Assembly: GCA_003133205.1 (NCBI GenBank)
Contig: PKWK01000179.1
Coordinates: 621-64,620, forward strand
From: Granulicella sp.
Lineage (GTDB): Bacteria; Acidobacteriota; Terriglobia; Terriglobales; Acidobacteriaceae
DNA length: 64,000 nt
Direction of reading: 5' to 3'
Position numbers and translations under genes: made by a program. Shown piece by piece: positions 8,677-16,834 of the stretch; the stretch's first letter is position 1; each line of letters starts with the position of its first letter. The notes below the pieces were generated by a model. That model was not told the origin of the DNA, made no database searches, and saw only the letters and a list, made by a program, of their open reading frames with translations.

Positions 8677-10853
8677 ATCGCAGGGTTCTCCAAAAGTTCT
8701 CTCTCTATATAGATAGGGTCGTAGCCGTCGAATAGCATTGCACCGAGGGTATCCAGAGCAGCTTCGTTGATGCTCTCCATTGCGCCATCGAGCATGATCT
8801 GGAGCTCCCCGGCAGCGGCTTCCAACTCTGCCCTGGACCACTCGGGCTGGGTGAGCAGAAGGATCAGAAAGGCGTTGTGCGAAGGGGTGAGTCCAGAGAG
8901 CAGGGGTGGGGGAGCGCAGTCGGCCCGCTCCGATGGGGACGAGCAAGCCACCTTGGTCATAGCTTCCGCGGCTGTGGCGAGATCGCTCTCTTCCTCAATG
9001 AATACGTCGCCGAGCAAGGCGGATACCAGTTCCGTCTCTCGCTTGAGTTCGCCGATCCGCTCGCGGTCTAGATCGATGCGCTCTATACGAGCCGGACCCT
9101 TGCTCGTGCTATAGAGATGGCCGCAGACCAACTGAGGATCGAACTCGAATAAACCATAGAGCTGCTCGAAAAACTTTACCTTCTTCGGGGATATGACGCC
9201 ATCGTCCTTGGCGAGTTGGGCCAACGCATGGATTACGTCGAGGCGTTGCTCCTGTGCCAGGGCGCGGAGCTTGATCTTCAGGGAGGATAGCGAGGCACGC
9301 TGATGAAGACCAAGCCGGTACTGCGATCGAAGACGCGTCTGCTGGTCTGGGCAGAAATGCGTCCAGGCGGTGGTTCTCCGTTCGATCACTTCCAGTCCAG
9401 CGACAGACGCATCAGTGTCGGCAAGCGCTAAGCAGGAAGCCAGAGTGAAAATCGCGGATGCTGTCTGAAATGACGCATCGCGTGAGCCGCGCTCTATTTC
9501 GTCTTGGAGTGAAAAGAGAACGACGCTGTCGTTTGGCCCCGGTCGCCGAGCACCCGCCAATACCTCTGGTTCCATACCGACCCCTACACGCTGGAGACCA
9601 TTGGCAAGGTCTACAACCATCTGCGGGGTCGTAGGCTCGGATCGCCCGAATTGGGCGAACAGGTCCGCAGAGGTTAGTGGTTCCATCCGTTCGACGTTGG
9701 ACGCTCGGAACTCGCTGAACTGATCCCGGATTGTCGCCGGCCAATGAGAGTAAGGCAGCATGAGATACGCTTGCAGCGTGTCTGCTTTGTCGGGGTTTCG
9801 TCCCACGAACCGGCTGTACGCTCCTATCAAGCCCGTCGTCTCCGCCACCAGCCACTGAAGGTATCCCCGCGCTGCATCTGCCTCGGTTACATCGGGGATC
9901 TCTTGTAATTCAAAGTGGAATTGCGTCAGACGCAACGCCGGAGATGCGGCATCATACGTCACCGAGAGTGGAGAGTTAATCTGGCTGATGTGATGAAGCA
10001 TCATCTCTGCGCCGCCGTGATGTGCGTATACCTGGGCAAAAGCCCGCTCAAACACCCCTCGGCACCGTTTTACTGACGTTTGTCGCTGGATCAACCGGTC
10101 GGTCAGAGCCCAACGGAATGCCCAATCGACGGGTATCTCCTCCTGGTCACGAGCGAACCGGCCCAGACCGAACCGGAAGGCGATCGGCAACTCATAACTG
10201 AGGAACTCAGTCACGTTAGGCACCGCTTCTGAGATCGTGTCACCGTGGTAACGCAGTTGGATGTAGTCCAGCAGTCCCCGCGAATAGTATTGAAAACGGT
10301 GGTTGCTTGCGCCAAAGATAGAGGCCAACCGATCGATCTCTGCGATTAGCTCCGGCTCCTCCGGACCTGCCGTTGCCTGATCAATCAGTAGTCTGCGTTC
10401 GAGACCGTAGAAGTAGAGGAACACATAACCAATGTCGATCGGTGCTCGGGCGCCGTCCACGAGCCATTCCAGATAACAACGTCGAGCTGCGGGCGACATA
10501 TCCGCATAAGTCGGCCAACACTGAAGCGACTCTGCGGTATTGTCGTGGTGACCTCCGATCGGCAGCGCAGGATTGATCAGGCTTGGCTCATCTTTAGCGG
10601 CGCCTACCCCAACGTAGGCCATCCCACGGATGATCGTCATGCCATGCATCACGATCGCTTGGCTGCCGGGCACCCATCGCATGAGCGATCCAACATGTTG
10701 CGGCTCTTCGGCGGGGATTGCGAAGCGGCTTGAGCTCGTCGGCCCATTTCCCACTTGATAAGAACCGAACCCCTCGGAAAACCTGGGTGAGGCTCCAGAG
10801 TCGCCAGGTAGGGTTCGGATCTCGCGAGAACGGGATTGAATATCTACTACCAT
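8673..10853 (-). CDS. TerB-N / TerB-C domain protein
   Basis: The N-terminal region has the TerB-N signature: RWVPGSQAIVMHGMTI, SLINPALPI, WPTYADMSPAARRCYLEWL and DIGYVFLYFYGLERR. Near residue 560 a TerB-C-like block reads LAQLAKDDGVISPKKVKFFEQLYG, followed by an acidic helical tail. Proteins with these domains have been linked computationally to P-loop ATPases and superfamily II helicases in stress or phage-response gene sets, which is the arrangement here. The biochemical role is unknown. The ATG at 10853 was chosen; an upstream TTG at 10931 would add 26 unconvincing residues. The stop overlaps the next start by four bases, so the genes are co-translated. This reading frame is intact. Confidence 0.7.
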   Translation of the reverse strand: MVVDIQSRSREIRTLPGDSGASPRFSEGFGSYQVGNGPTSSSRFAIPAEEPQHVGSLMRWVPGSQAIVMHGMTIIRGMAYVGVGAAKDEPSLINPALPIGGHHDNTAESLQCWPTYADMSPAARRCYLEWLVDGARAPIDIGYVFLYFYGLERRLLIDQATAGPEEPELIAEIDRLASIFGASNHRFQYYSRGLLDYIQLRYHGDTISEAVPNVTEFLSYELPIAFRFGLGRFARDQEEIPVDWAFRWALTDRLIQRQTSVKRCRGVFERAFAQVYAHHGGAEMMLHHISQINSPLSVTYDAASPALRLTQFHFELQEIPDVTEADAARGYLQWLVAETTGLIGAYSRFVGRNPDKADTLQAYLMLPYSHWPATIRDQFSEFRASNVERMEPLTSADLFAQFGRSEPTTPQMVVDLANGLQRVGVGMEPEVLAGARRPGPNDSVVLFSLQDEIERGSRDASFQTASAIFTLASCLALADTDASVAGLEVIERRTTAWTHFCPDQQTRLRSQYRLGLHQRASLSSLKIKLRALAQEQRLDVIHALAQLAKDDGVISPKKVKFFEQLYGLFEFDPQLVCGHLYSTSKGPARIERIDLDRERIGELKRETELVSALLGDVFIEEESDLATAAEAMTKVACSSPSERADCAPPPLLSGLTPSHNAFLILLLTQPEWSRAELEAAAGELQIMLDGAMESINEAALDTLGAMLFDGYDPIYIERELLENPAI

Positions 10854-11052
10854 ATAAAGAGATACCCGTTTTCGGCCGAACGCGACGCTTTCCCCGAGCA
10901 GAAAGTTGAAAGAAGTGGAACTTCTGTCCAATATGGTGTGACCGCAACGATTTCTTGAGCTATCACCACTCTGCGTGGCTAATAAGGGATCGGGAAGTTC
11001 CGATGCGTTGGAACGCGGTCACGCCGGTCGAGCACGAATGGCGAAGAACGGC

Positions 11053-11490
11053 TTACTCATTCGACCGGTGCATACATTCCGGGCACCTGTAGTGCGAGTC
11101 AAGCCTGGTCTCCGCCAAGGATTCGGGTGGCAGGTTCATCGCGCAGATGATCCTTTCAACCAAGTCCTTGCGCTTGAGAATGCACCGGTCGAGATAGAGA
11201 TGAAAGGTCTTCGTTTTGGTGTCGTAAGAGACACGTCCGCGTGGACACTCGTCGTATTCCTCGTCCCGCGGTACTGACCCCGATGCTTGCAGCTCCTCCC
11301 AAAAGGCATCGTGACCCTTGTCGTGGGTTAACATCTCGCCGTAGAGGACGGCCTCGTCCAGAGGGGTGCTATCGATCCAAGGGTATTCGTCGTGAACGAA
11401 CAGAATCCCGACCTTGGGCGCTGCGAGCCGTTTGCGCTGCTCCGGAGAAAGCCCATTATTGGCGGGGATTCGATCGGGTCGATTGGGCAT
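11053..11490 (-). CDS. Hypothetical protein with C-terminal zinc-knuckle-like Cys pair
   Basis: From ATG 11490 the product is about 145 residues: a charged N-terminus, LAAPKVGILFVHDEYPWID, a conserved-looking DECPRGRVSYDTKTKTFHL block, and a C-terminal HYRCPECMH. The CPEC with nearby His residues could bind metal. No family is recognised. It sits between the recombinase and the TerB gene on the same strand and may belong to the same mobile or defence unit. The upstream frame to 11604 overlaps the recombinase end and was not used. Confidence 0.55.
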   Translation of the reverse strand: MPNRPDRIPANNGLSPEQRKRLAAPKVGILFVHDEYPWIDSTPLDEAVLYGEMLTHDKGHDAFWEELQASGSVPRDEEYDECPRGRVSYDTKTKTFHLYLDRCILKRKDLVERIICAMNLPPESLAETRLDSHYRCPECMHRSNE

Positions 11491-11588
11491 CTGATTACTC
11501 GCTCCTGGCGTCTTCAACATGTCGATCGATCTGCCTGCAGTCCGGCAGCGACGGTTCTCTCCCGGTGATTCATAGGCGACCCCCAAGT

Positions 11589-12205
11589 TTACGCTGCAGG
11601 CCATTGCACGGCCCTCGAAGCAATGCCGATGTTGGATTCGTTCACCAACCGGCAGACGGTAGCGCGGGACACTCCATGCTTTTTGGCGACCAGCGTGAGG
11701 CTCAAACCTGTCCGGCGGTCACTGACGATCGCGACACGGTCGACATCAAGAGGAGCTCTGCCGATGCGGCGGCCATCAAGCTTTGCTCGGCGCATGCCCG
11801 CCCGCACGCGTTCAACGATGAGGGAGCGTTCTAGTTCCGCGACAGCCGAGACGATCACGACGATCGCGCGTCCCAGCGGGCCGTCCGTGTCGATCGCTTC
11901 GCGTTGAGACAGGAACTGAATGCCGAGGTCATTCAACTCATCGAGCACCTGGAGAAAGTGCTTTGTGCTGCGGGCCAAGCGGTCGCAGGACCAGACAAGG
12001 CCACATCGAAGCGGTGCCGGTGCGCGTCCTTCAGCAACCTGTCCAGCGCAGGACGCCGAGCTTTGGTACCCGAGATTCCGTGGTCGGTGTACTCATCAAC
12101 GATCTCAAATCCACGCTGGCTCGCAAACTGGCGGAGCTCGTGCAGTTGAGTTTCCGGGTGCTGGTCGAGGGTCGAGACTCGGATGTAAAGGCAGGCACGC
12201 TTCAT
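11589..12205 (-). pseudogene. Serine recombinase (resolvase family), single-base frameshift
   Basis: Starting at 12205, MKRACLYIRVSTLDQ carries the catalytic Ser (RVST), followed by DEYTDHGISGTKARRP and LKDAHRHRFDVAL. At about 11997-12002 the frame must change by one missing C (GCC for GCCC) to continue as VWSCDRLARSTKHF, GPLGRAIVVIVSAVAELERSL and a C-terminal helix-turn-helix VAKKHGVSRATVCRLV. The restored protein would be about 205 residues, normal for resolvases and invertases. Its ATG overlaps the AAA ATPase stop as ATGA, so the two were translated together. Either a fresh mutation or a base-calling error broke it. Confidence 0.8.
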
Positions 12206-13560
12206 GCGGACACCTCTTGTCGCGAGCAGAAGCCCGCCGCAGTGCCGTTGCGCGAGGCGGTCAAAGTGCTCTGCCGCAGGGCGTGAATGGCGAGGAGGAG
12301 GTCGCCCTCGCCGATTTCGCCCTTACGTTCGAACGCACGCTGGCCTGCGATCACGTGAACTTCTCGGAGCTGGGCGAAGGAGAGGCCGTCGGATTGCTCT
12401 ACGGACAGCTTCAGGTGGCGTGGAGGCAGGCTTGGGTTGAGCCGCTGCAGGTACTGCTGTCGAAGTTCAGCGCTGGGGTTAGCGAAGTGGACGACGCGGT
12501 CAAAGCGACCGGGTCTACGCAAAATTGCTGGGTCCAAGATTGTGGGCTCGTTGGCAGTGGCCACGACGATGATTCCCTCGCCGGTGCCCACGCCATCGAG
12601 GCAGTTGAGCAGGGCCTGCAGGCTGATCCGACTTTTTGTCTCGCCGGTTCGCGGAAATGCTCGATCGAGGTCTTCGAGGAGAACCATGGAGGGCCGGTTC
12701 TTCACGGCTTGCTCGAAGAGACGGTCGAGATCGCTGTCATCGACTTGAGAATCGAAGAGCCGCATTGTGTAAGCGGTCAGTCCACGGCTCGTCATCATTG
12801 CGCGGACGGCTGTGCTCTTGCCGTTGCCGGGCGGCCCGTGCAAAAGGTAGCCGCGTCGGAACGGGAGCTTGTTCTCTCGAAACCACGCTTGTCGCTCGAA
12901 GAAAGACTCAAAGTCATTTTTAAGAAGGGATCGAATTTTGTGATCGAGAACGAGATCATCCCACCGGCAATCCACGATGCGGCGGTTGGAACTGCCGACG
13001 ACGTGAAGGCGCGGCTTGTTGTCGCGGCGATCGAGCTCTTCAAAGAGCCGCATAACCTCAGAGGCGTTCTCGCGTCGAGTGATGATGAGTCGCGTAGTCG
13101 TCTCGTAATCGCTTCCCGGGCCGGTGTGATGCGCGAAGTTAATGGCTATCGCGGCAAACTCAGATTCACCTCGGCGTATATGAAGCGCAATCGGGCAGTC
13201 CGTCCAGGAGAGGTTCGACTTCTGCGTCTTGGATCGTCGTCCCAACAGCGCAGACATAGTCACGGGCGGGGCCTTGGTAATCTCGCAGAATGGTGGGAAC
13301 TCGGGGGGCGTCGTAGCGCTAAGTACAAACGGGCGGAGCCGTTTGGCTACAGATGATGTGGGGCGTCGGACCGGAGGGATCGCGAGGAGCAGCTCGATTC
13401 CGATCTGGGTGAGATCGAGATCAGTTTCGAGAATGACGACGTCGCATAGGGAGACTCCGAGCTGTTGCTCGATCCATGTTTGGTGTTGGGCTATCGCACG
13501 GCGAACCAGATCCGGTCGGACGGCAAACTCATTAACGATGCTGGTCGCGGATCTTCCCAT
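12202..13560 (-). CDS. BCS1-like AAA ATPase
   Basis: A 452-residue protein. An N-terminal region of about 210 residues without clear similarity begins MGRSATSIVNEFA. The AAA module follows, with Walker A HGPPGNGKST (241-250), Walker B MVLLEDLDRAF (about 292-302), sensor-1 VVATAN (332-337) and the arginine-finger region RRPGRFD (348-354). The ED in Walker B and the LLHGPPGNGKS context resemble mitochondrial BCS1-type proteins, which bacteria often carry in mobile or defence contexts. No membrane segment is seen. It is coupled by ATGA to the serine recombinase and preceded by two small genes on the same strand. A partial copy of its first 43 codons lies at 14215-14439. Its role is unknown; remodelling of a recombinase complex is one guess. 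Confidence 0.75.
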   Translation of the reverse strand: MGRSATSIVNEFAVRPDLVRRAIAQHQTWIEQQLGVSLCDVVILETDLDLTQIGIELLLAIPPVRRPTSSVAKRLRPFVLSATTPPEFPPFCEITKAPPVTMSALLGRRSKTQKSNLSWTDCPIALHIRRGESEFAAIAINFAHHTGPGSDYETTTRLIITRRENASEVMRLFEELDRRDNKPRLHVVGSSNRRIVDCRWDDLVLDHKIRSLLKNDFESFFERQAWFRENKLPFRRGYLLHGPPGNGKSTAVRAMMTSRGLTAYTMRLFDSQVDDSDLDRLFEQAVKNRPSMVLLEDLDRAFPRTGETKSRISLQALLNCLDGVGTGEGIIVVATANEPTILDPAILRRPGRFDRVVHFANPSAELRQQYLQRLNPSLPPRHLKLSVEQSDGLSFAQLREVHVIAGQRAFERKGEIGEGDLLLAIHALRQSTLTASRNGTAAGFCSRQEVSA

Positions 13561-13640
13561 ACCACCACTCTGTTGGGCTGGCAGAAAATCGGGAAGTTAA
13601 TCTTGGTGAACATCAGACCTCCGGCATCTGCAGGACGATG
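13447..13640. repeat. Duplicated block, copy A (5' end of the AAA gene and leader)
   Basis: About 194 bases are clearly similar to 14322-14518. The block covers the tail of the 34-residue ORF, the leader and the first 38 or so codons of the AAA gene. Shared stretches include AATCGGGAAGTTA and GGCAAACTCATT. Differences are scattered, including codon-third positions and a three-base indel, so the duplication is old or was acquired as two related units. Confidence 0.75.
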
Positions 13641-13717
13641 CCGTCAACGAACGGATACTTGCCATCCACCGCGAAGAAGATGTCAACCTTCGGCGCGGCC
13701 CTTTTTCGTGCGGTCAT
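13613..13717 (-). CDS. 34-residue small protein between the Cys-rich gene and the AAA gene
   Basis: ATG 13717 to TGA 13613 encodes a basic start MTARKRAAPKVDIFF, then AVDGKYPFVDGIVLQMPEV. It begins two bases after the stop of the upstream Cys/His-rich gene and ends about 50 bases before the AAA start. The C-terminal IVLxMPxV is repeated in the corresponding place of the duplicated block (IVLRMPKV, ending at 14492), which supports real coding. Function is unknown; it could be a leader or a small partner of the AAA protein. Confidence 0.5.
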   Translation of the reverse strand: MTARKRAAPKVDIFFAVDGKYPFVDGIVLQMPEV

Positions 13718-13719
13718 GG

Positions 13720-14160
13720 TTATTCCCTATGTTTCTTCTCTTCGAACAACCGGCCCTCTTCGCAGTTGTGTGTATATGTATAAGGGATAAAATCGTTCTC
13801 CGTCTGAATCGGGTTCCCGCACAGGCAACAGAAACCGATGCTGTTACGCTCTGAGGCGAACCACTGATCGAGCTTCTCAGCGATCTCGGTCGGAATAGGT
13901 TGGAGTCTCCCGCAGCCTTCTCGCTCTGTGCTCGTCGTTGGGGGACCACTAGCATCTGCTTCGTGCAGCCCGCTCGGAGTGCCCTGCTCGCGGTCAACGA
14001 TAGAGAACTGCTCGTCGTCATGCTCGGGACACGCCCGCAGTTCGATCGAGCAGTGACTGTGGTCGCCTTGCTCCATCTGTTTTTGGCATATGCAGATGCA
14101 CTCACGGGACTCGCATTGCCAAGGGTGCCCGGCGATGTCGCAAAAATGTGTATGGCTCAT
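13720..14160 (-). CDS. Cys/His-rich hypothetical protein
   Basis: A 146-residue soluble protein. The N-terminal third has many Cys and His residues (SHTHFCDIAGHPWQC, then CICICQKQ and HSHCSIELRACPEH). Near the C-terminus is a CxxC zinc-finger-like group (FCCLCGNPI) followed by HNCEEG. It probably binds zinc; no family is recognised. It is the first gene of an apparent four-gene minus-strand unit: this gene, the 34-residue ORF, the AAA ATPase and the recombinase, with tight or overlapping junctions. Confidence 0.55.
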   Translation of the reverse strand: MSHTHFCDIAGHPWQCESRECICICQKQMEQGDHSHCSIELRACPEHDDEQFSIVDREQGTPSGLHEADASGPPTTSTEREGCGRLQPIPTEIAEKLDQWFASERNSIGFCCLCGNPIQTENDFIPYTYTHNCEEGRLFEEKKHRE

Positions 14161-14214
14161 ATTTCTCCTGAATGGATCAGTCGGCGGCCCATGGGCAGAC
14201 GATCGTCAGAGGTT

Positions 14215-14439
14215 TCATGGTTGGAGCTGTAGCATTCCTTCTAGCTCATCGCAAACCGAGTGGGTCAGAGTGCCGCAGGGGACAGCGGGGTCGAAATCGG
14301 GTTCGGGGATGACGGCTTCAGACAGGGAGACGCCGAGTTGCTGGTCGATCCAGCTCTTGTGCTGGGCTACCGCCCGGCGCAGCATGTCTGGTCTTGCGGC
14401 AAACTCATTGACGAGGATGCTGGTCGTGGATCTCCCCAT
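14215..14439 (-). CDS. Short paralogue of the AAA ATPase N-terminus (74 residues)
   Basis: The product MGRSTTSILVNEFAARPD aligns with MGRSATSIVNEFAVRPD of the AAA ATPase and stays similar to residue 45 (QQLGVSLSEAVI). It then ends with an unrelated acidic stretch at 14215. The ATP-binding module is absent. It could be a truncated copy left by duplication or a free-standing regulator mimicking the AAA N-domain. Similarity of the upstream 80 bases shows that the leader was copied too. Confidence 0.5.
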   Translation of the reverse strand: MGRSTTSILVNEFAARPDMLRRAVAQHKSWIDQQLGVSLSEAVIPEPDFDPAVPCGTLTHSVCDELEGMLQLQP

Positions 14440-14518
14440 ACCCCCATACTGTTAGGCTGACGCGAAATCGGGAAGTTATTTTTAGCGAACATCAAACCTT
14501 CGGCATCCGCAGCACGAT
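14322..14518. repeat. Duplicated block, copy B
   Basis: This is the second copy of the block at 13447-13640, in the same orientation about 880 bases away. It spans the 5' half of the 74-residue ORF and its leader, and the end of a small frame whose last residues are IVLRMPKV. Gene order therefore matches copy A: a small ORF end, a leader, then the MGRS start. Confidence 0.75.
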
Positions 14519-14815
14519 AGGCGACGCGTCCAGATGACCGTCAGGCCCCAACAGGGCGGCGTTGCGTTGACGAAGGACAGCACGCCCACGGAAGCCGTAG
14601 CGGGGATCGTGGGCGGCGCTATCGGCATCACAGTAGCTGTGGTGTTCCGTGTGTCGGGCATCGTTCTGAACACGACTATGGGCTGACGGCACCTTGCAGT
14701 AGCTGCAAGGAAAACGTCCGCTTTGCAGCATGTCGGAGGCCGTTCCAAAGTGGTATGGGCTTCGCGGAGAGCTGCGACTATTCTCAACCGGGACGGACTT
14801 TATGGAGACAACGGC

Positions 14816-14998
14816 ATGCATTCGGCAAGTAGCTACAAAGAGAGATCCAATATTGCGGCACACGTGGCGGTTCCCACCTGCGCGAAGTGCGGAGCAACGA
14901 AGTTCACCCATCAGGATCAGGAGTTTGGCGGGGAGATGACCCGCATAATCTTTTGCACTAGCTGCGGTGCGGTAATTGGAGTTGTCATCGCCATCTAG
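14816..14998 (+). CDS. Small zinc-ribbon protein
   Basis: ATG 14816 follows a GGAGA ribosome site. The 60-residue product contains VPTCAKCGATKFTHQDQ and FCTSCGAVIGVV, that is two CxxC knuckles about 25 residues apart, a typical zinc ribbon. The C-terminal GAVIGVVIAI is hydrophobic. Small proteins of this type are common and uncharacterised. It stands alone and points away from the minus-strand island. Confidence 0.6.
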   Translation: MHSASSYKERSNIAAHVAVPTCAKCGATKFTHQDQEFGGEMTRIIFCTSCGAVIGVVIAI

Positions 14999-15141
14999 TG
15001 CTGTCGATGCAGTCAGTTCCTGGCGGCGGTGCAAGCTGGAGAACATACGCCTCGGACAGTGAATGGACCCAACCCAGCATGCGCCTCACGCCGACCTCTA
15101 ATGATCAGGATCAATTCTCATTCCACGTCTGAGCCCGCCCA

Positions 15142-16161
15142 ATGCGACCGGAACGCGAGCTTCTAATCCGTTCCCTGTTCGACGAGTACATCGAGATGTA
15201 CGTCTCGCGGGACGACCGTCTGACAGCGCGGTTCAGTGACGATTTCAGCGGTTACACCGGCAGCGGCGACTTTCTCGTCAAGGACCGGGACGAGTGGGTG
15301 AAGATTACCAGGCTGGACTTCTCCCAGGTTACGGGTCACATCCGCATCGAGTTGCTGGACCTGGGAATGCAGGACATCAGCGATGACGTAGCGATCGTCA
15401 CCGCCCTGTTCCACATTCATCTTCCTATCCCTGAACACATCCTGTCGCGGGAGACAGTGCGGCTGGTGCTTGCTTTTCGACTGGAGGGCGAGGGCTGGAA
15501 GATTGTGCATTGTTGCTTTTCAGTCCCATACCTCAGGGCTGGTGAGGGCGAAGTCTACCCTATCAAGGGGTTGCACGAGCGCTACCATGAGCTGGAGTCC
15601 CTGGTCGAGGAGCGCACCCGGGCATTGGAGGAAGCCAATAGCAAGCTGGAAATACTCAGCAACACCGACTGGCTGACCGCGATTGCCAACCGACGCAACT
15701 TTGACCACATCCTCGCCAATGAATGGAACCGCGCCCAGCGTTTTGGCAGTAGTGTCGCTCTGATTCTGGTCGACGTCGATCACTTCAAACATTTCAACGA
15801 CCAATATGGCCACCTTGCCGGTGATGACTGCCTGAACAAGATCGCCCGGGCGCTGACACACGCGGCGAGGCGTGCGGCAGACCTGGTCGCACGCTACGGC
15901 GGCGAGGAATTTGCTGTGCTACTGCCGAATTCGAGCGGGGATGATGCAATGCATGTCGCCCGGCGCATCCTGGACGACGTCCGTTCGCTGGGGATACCGC
16001 ACGCAGAAACATCCCACGGCATCGTCACCGTCAGCCTCGGCGCTGTCAGCCTGGTCCCCTCAAAGCGGTGTGTTCCTGACGATCTGGTGCGGCAGGCTGA
16101 CTTGGCGCTGTACCGAGCGAAACATGCGGGACGTAACTGCGTGAAGTTCTCAACAGATTAA
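15142..16161 (+). CDS. Diguanylate cyclase with N-terminal SnoaL/NTF2-like domain
   Basis: A 339-residue soluble protein. Residues 5-130 look like an NTF2/SnoaL-like fold (LFDEYIEMYVSRDDRLTARFSDDFSGY...WVKITRLDF), a possible ligand pocket. A coiled coil (HELESLVEERTRALEEANSK, about 147-168) links it to a GGDEF domain. The signature is RYGGEEFA (about residues 249-256), and DVDHFKHFNDQYGHLAGDDCL carries the metal and substrate residues, so it should make cyclic-di-GMP from GTP. An RxxD inhibitory site before GGEEF is not obvious (AARRAADLVARYGGEEF). No transmembrane segment is seen, so the input is cytosolic. It is not in an operon. Confidence 0.85.
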   Translation: MRPERELLIRSLFDEYIEMYVSRDDRLTARFSDDFSGYTGSGDFLVKDRDEWVKITRLDFSQVTGHIRIELLDLGMQDISDDVAIVTALFHIHLPIPEHILSRETVRLVLAFRLEGEGWKIVHCCFSVPYLRAGEGEVYPIKGLHERYHELESLVEERTRALEEANSKLEILSNTDWLTAIANRRNFDHILANEWNRAQRFGSSVALILVDVDHFKHFNDQYGHLAGDDCLNKIARALTHAARRAADLVARYGGEEFAVLLPNSSGDDAMHVARRILDDVRSLGIPHAETSHGIVTVSLGAVSLVPSKRCVPDDLVRQADLALYRAKHAGRNCVKFSTD

Positions 16162-16276
16162 TTTGGCGTTCGCAGGCGCTGCTGTTGGCGAAGAAGTCTA
16201 TTTATACGGCAGATGACGGAACGGCTGACAAGTGACGGGCGACAATTAGAACTCCCGGCCCGGCGCGGTCCGGAGA

Positions 16277-16522
16277 TCAGCCGGGAATGTCTAGGCTGAT
16301 CCGCAGCTTAGCTCCCATACCGATCGCGGCGACGATCACGCGCAGCGACCTTGCGTTGCGCCCTTGCGCACCGATAAGCTTGCCGATATCGCCGGGAGCC
16401 ACCGAGTAGCGGAGAACCATCCCACCGGGCACCGTGACGACCTCGACGGACACATCATCCGGTTTGTCCACCATCAGCTTGACGATGTTGGTCACCGCTT
16501 CGGCAAAGCCGCCGCGTCGCAC
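16277..16522 (-). CDS. KH-domain RNA-binding protein (KhpA-like)
   Basis: An 81-residue single KH domain. The GxxG loop lies in GDIGKLIGAQGRNARSLRVI. The preceding strand VEVVTVPGGMVLRYSV and the helix EAVTNIVKLMVDKPDDV fit KhpA/YlqC proteins, which bind RNA and in many bacteria pair with KhpB. The start is GTG 16522. It overlaps the end of a broken small gene by about 30 bases. A related but frameshifted KH gene lies at 46535. Confidence 0.75.
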   Translation of the reverse strand: MRRGGFAEAVTNIVKLMVDKPDDVSVEVVTVPGGMVLRYSVAPGDIGKLIGAQGRNARSLRVIVAAIGMGAKLRISLDIPG

Positions 16523-16760
16523 CCTTGCACGTCGTACTCGTCGAATACGCTTTCGGCAATGGCATACGGCGGACCCTTGAACCAGCCTGCGGCTTCGGCT
16601 TCGGCATTGCTGAGCGTCTCAAATCGAGCGGGACCGTTCCTTTCCACATCTACCCTGTCGATGCGGATTGCAATGATTGTGCGAGTGCCGATGTCCGTGC
16701 ACCGCACATCCCATCTCCACACCGGAACGTTTCGCCGATACTGAAATCTGAATGCTTCAT
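16492..16760 (-). pseudogene. Small conserved hypothetical, single-base frameshift
   Basis: ATG 16760 gives MKHSDFSIGETFRCGDGM. After one missing G (near 16715) the protein continues as RCTDIGTRTIIAIRIDRVD, then WFKGPPYAIAESVFDEYDVQGC, and ends at 16492. The pattern 'M-K-x-S-D-F-x-I-G...RCTDxGTR...GPPYAxxExVFDExDxxGC' is one I associate with small hypothetical proteins of mobile elements. Function is unknown. Confidence 0.5.
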
Positions 16761-16834
16761 GGGAGAATTATGCCGGACTGACTCGCGCGGCTACACACAA
16801 ACTTAGTTCGCTCTGCAGTCATATGGTCCGCTGA

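Noticed and set aside
11904..13356. 478-residue plus-strand frame
   Set aside because: Antisense to the AAA ATPase and recombinase, both of which have clear catalytic motifs.
14492..15046. 184-residue minus-strand frame over the zinc-ribbon gene
   Set aside because: Most of it is antisense to the zinc-ribbon ORF. Only its last few codons (IVLRMPKV) look real, as the end of the duplicated small ORF.
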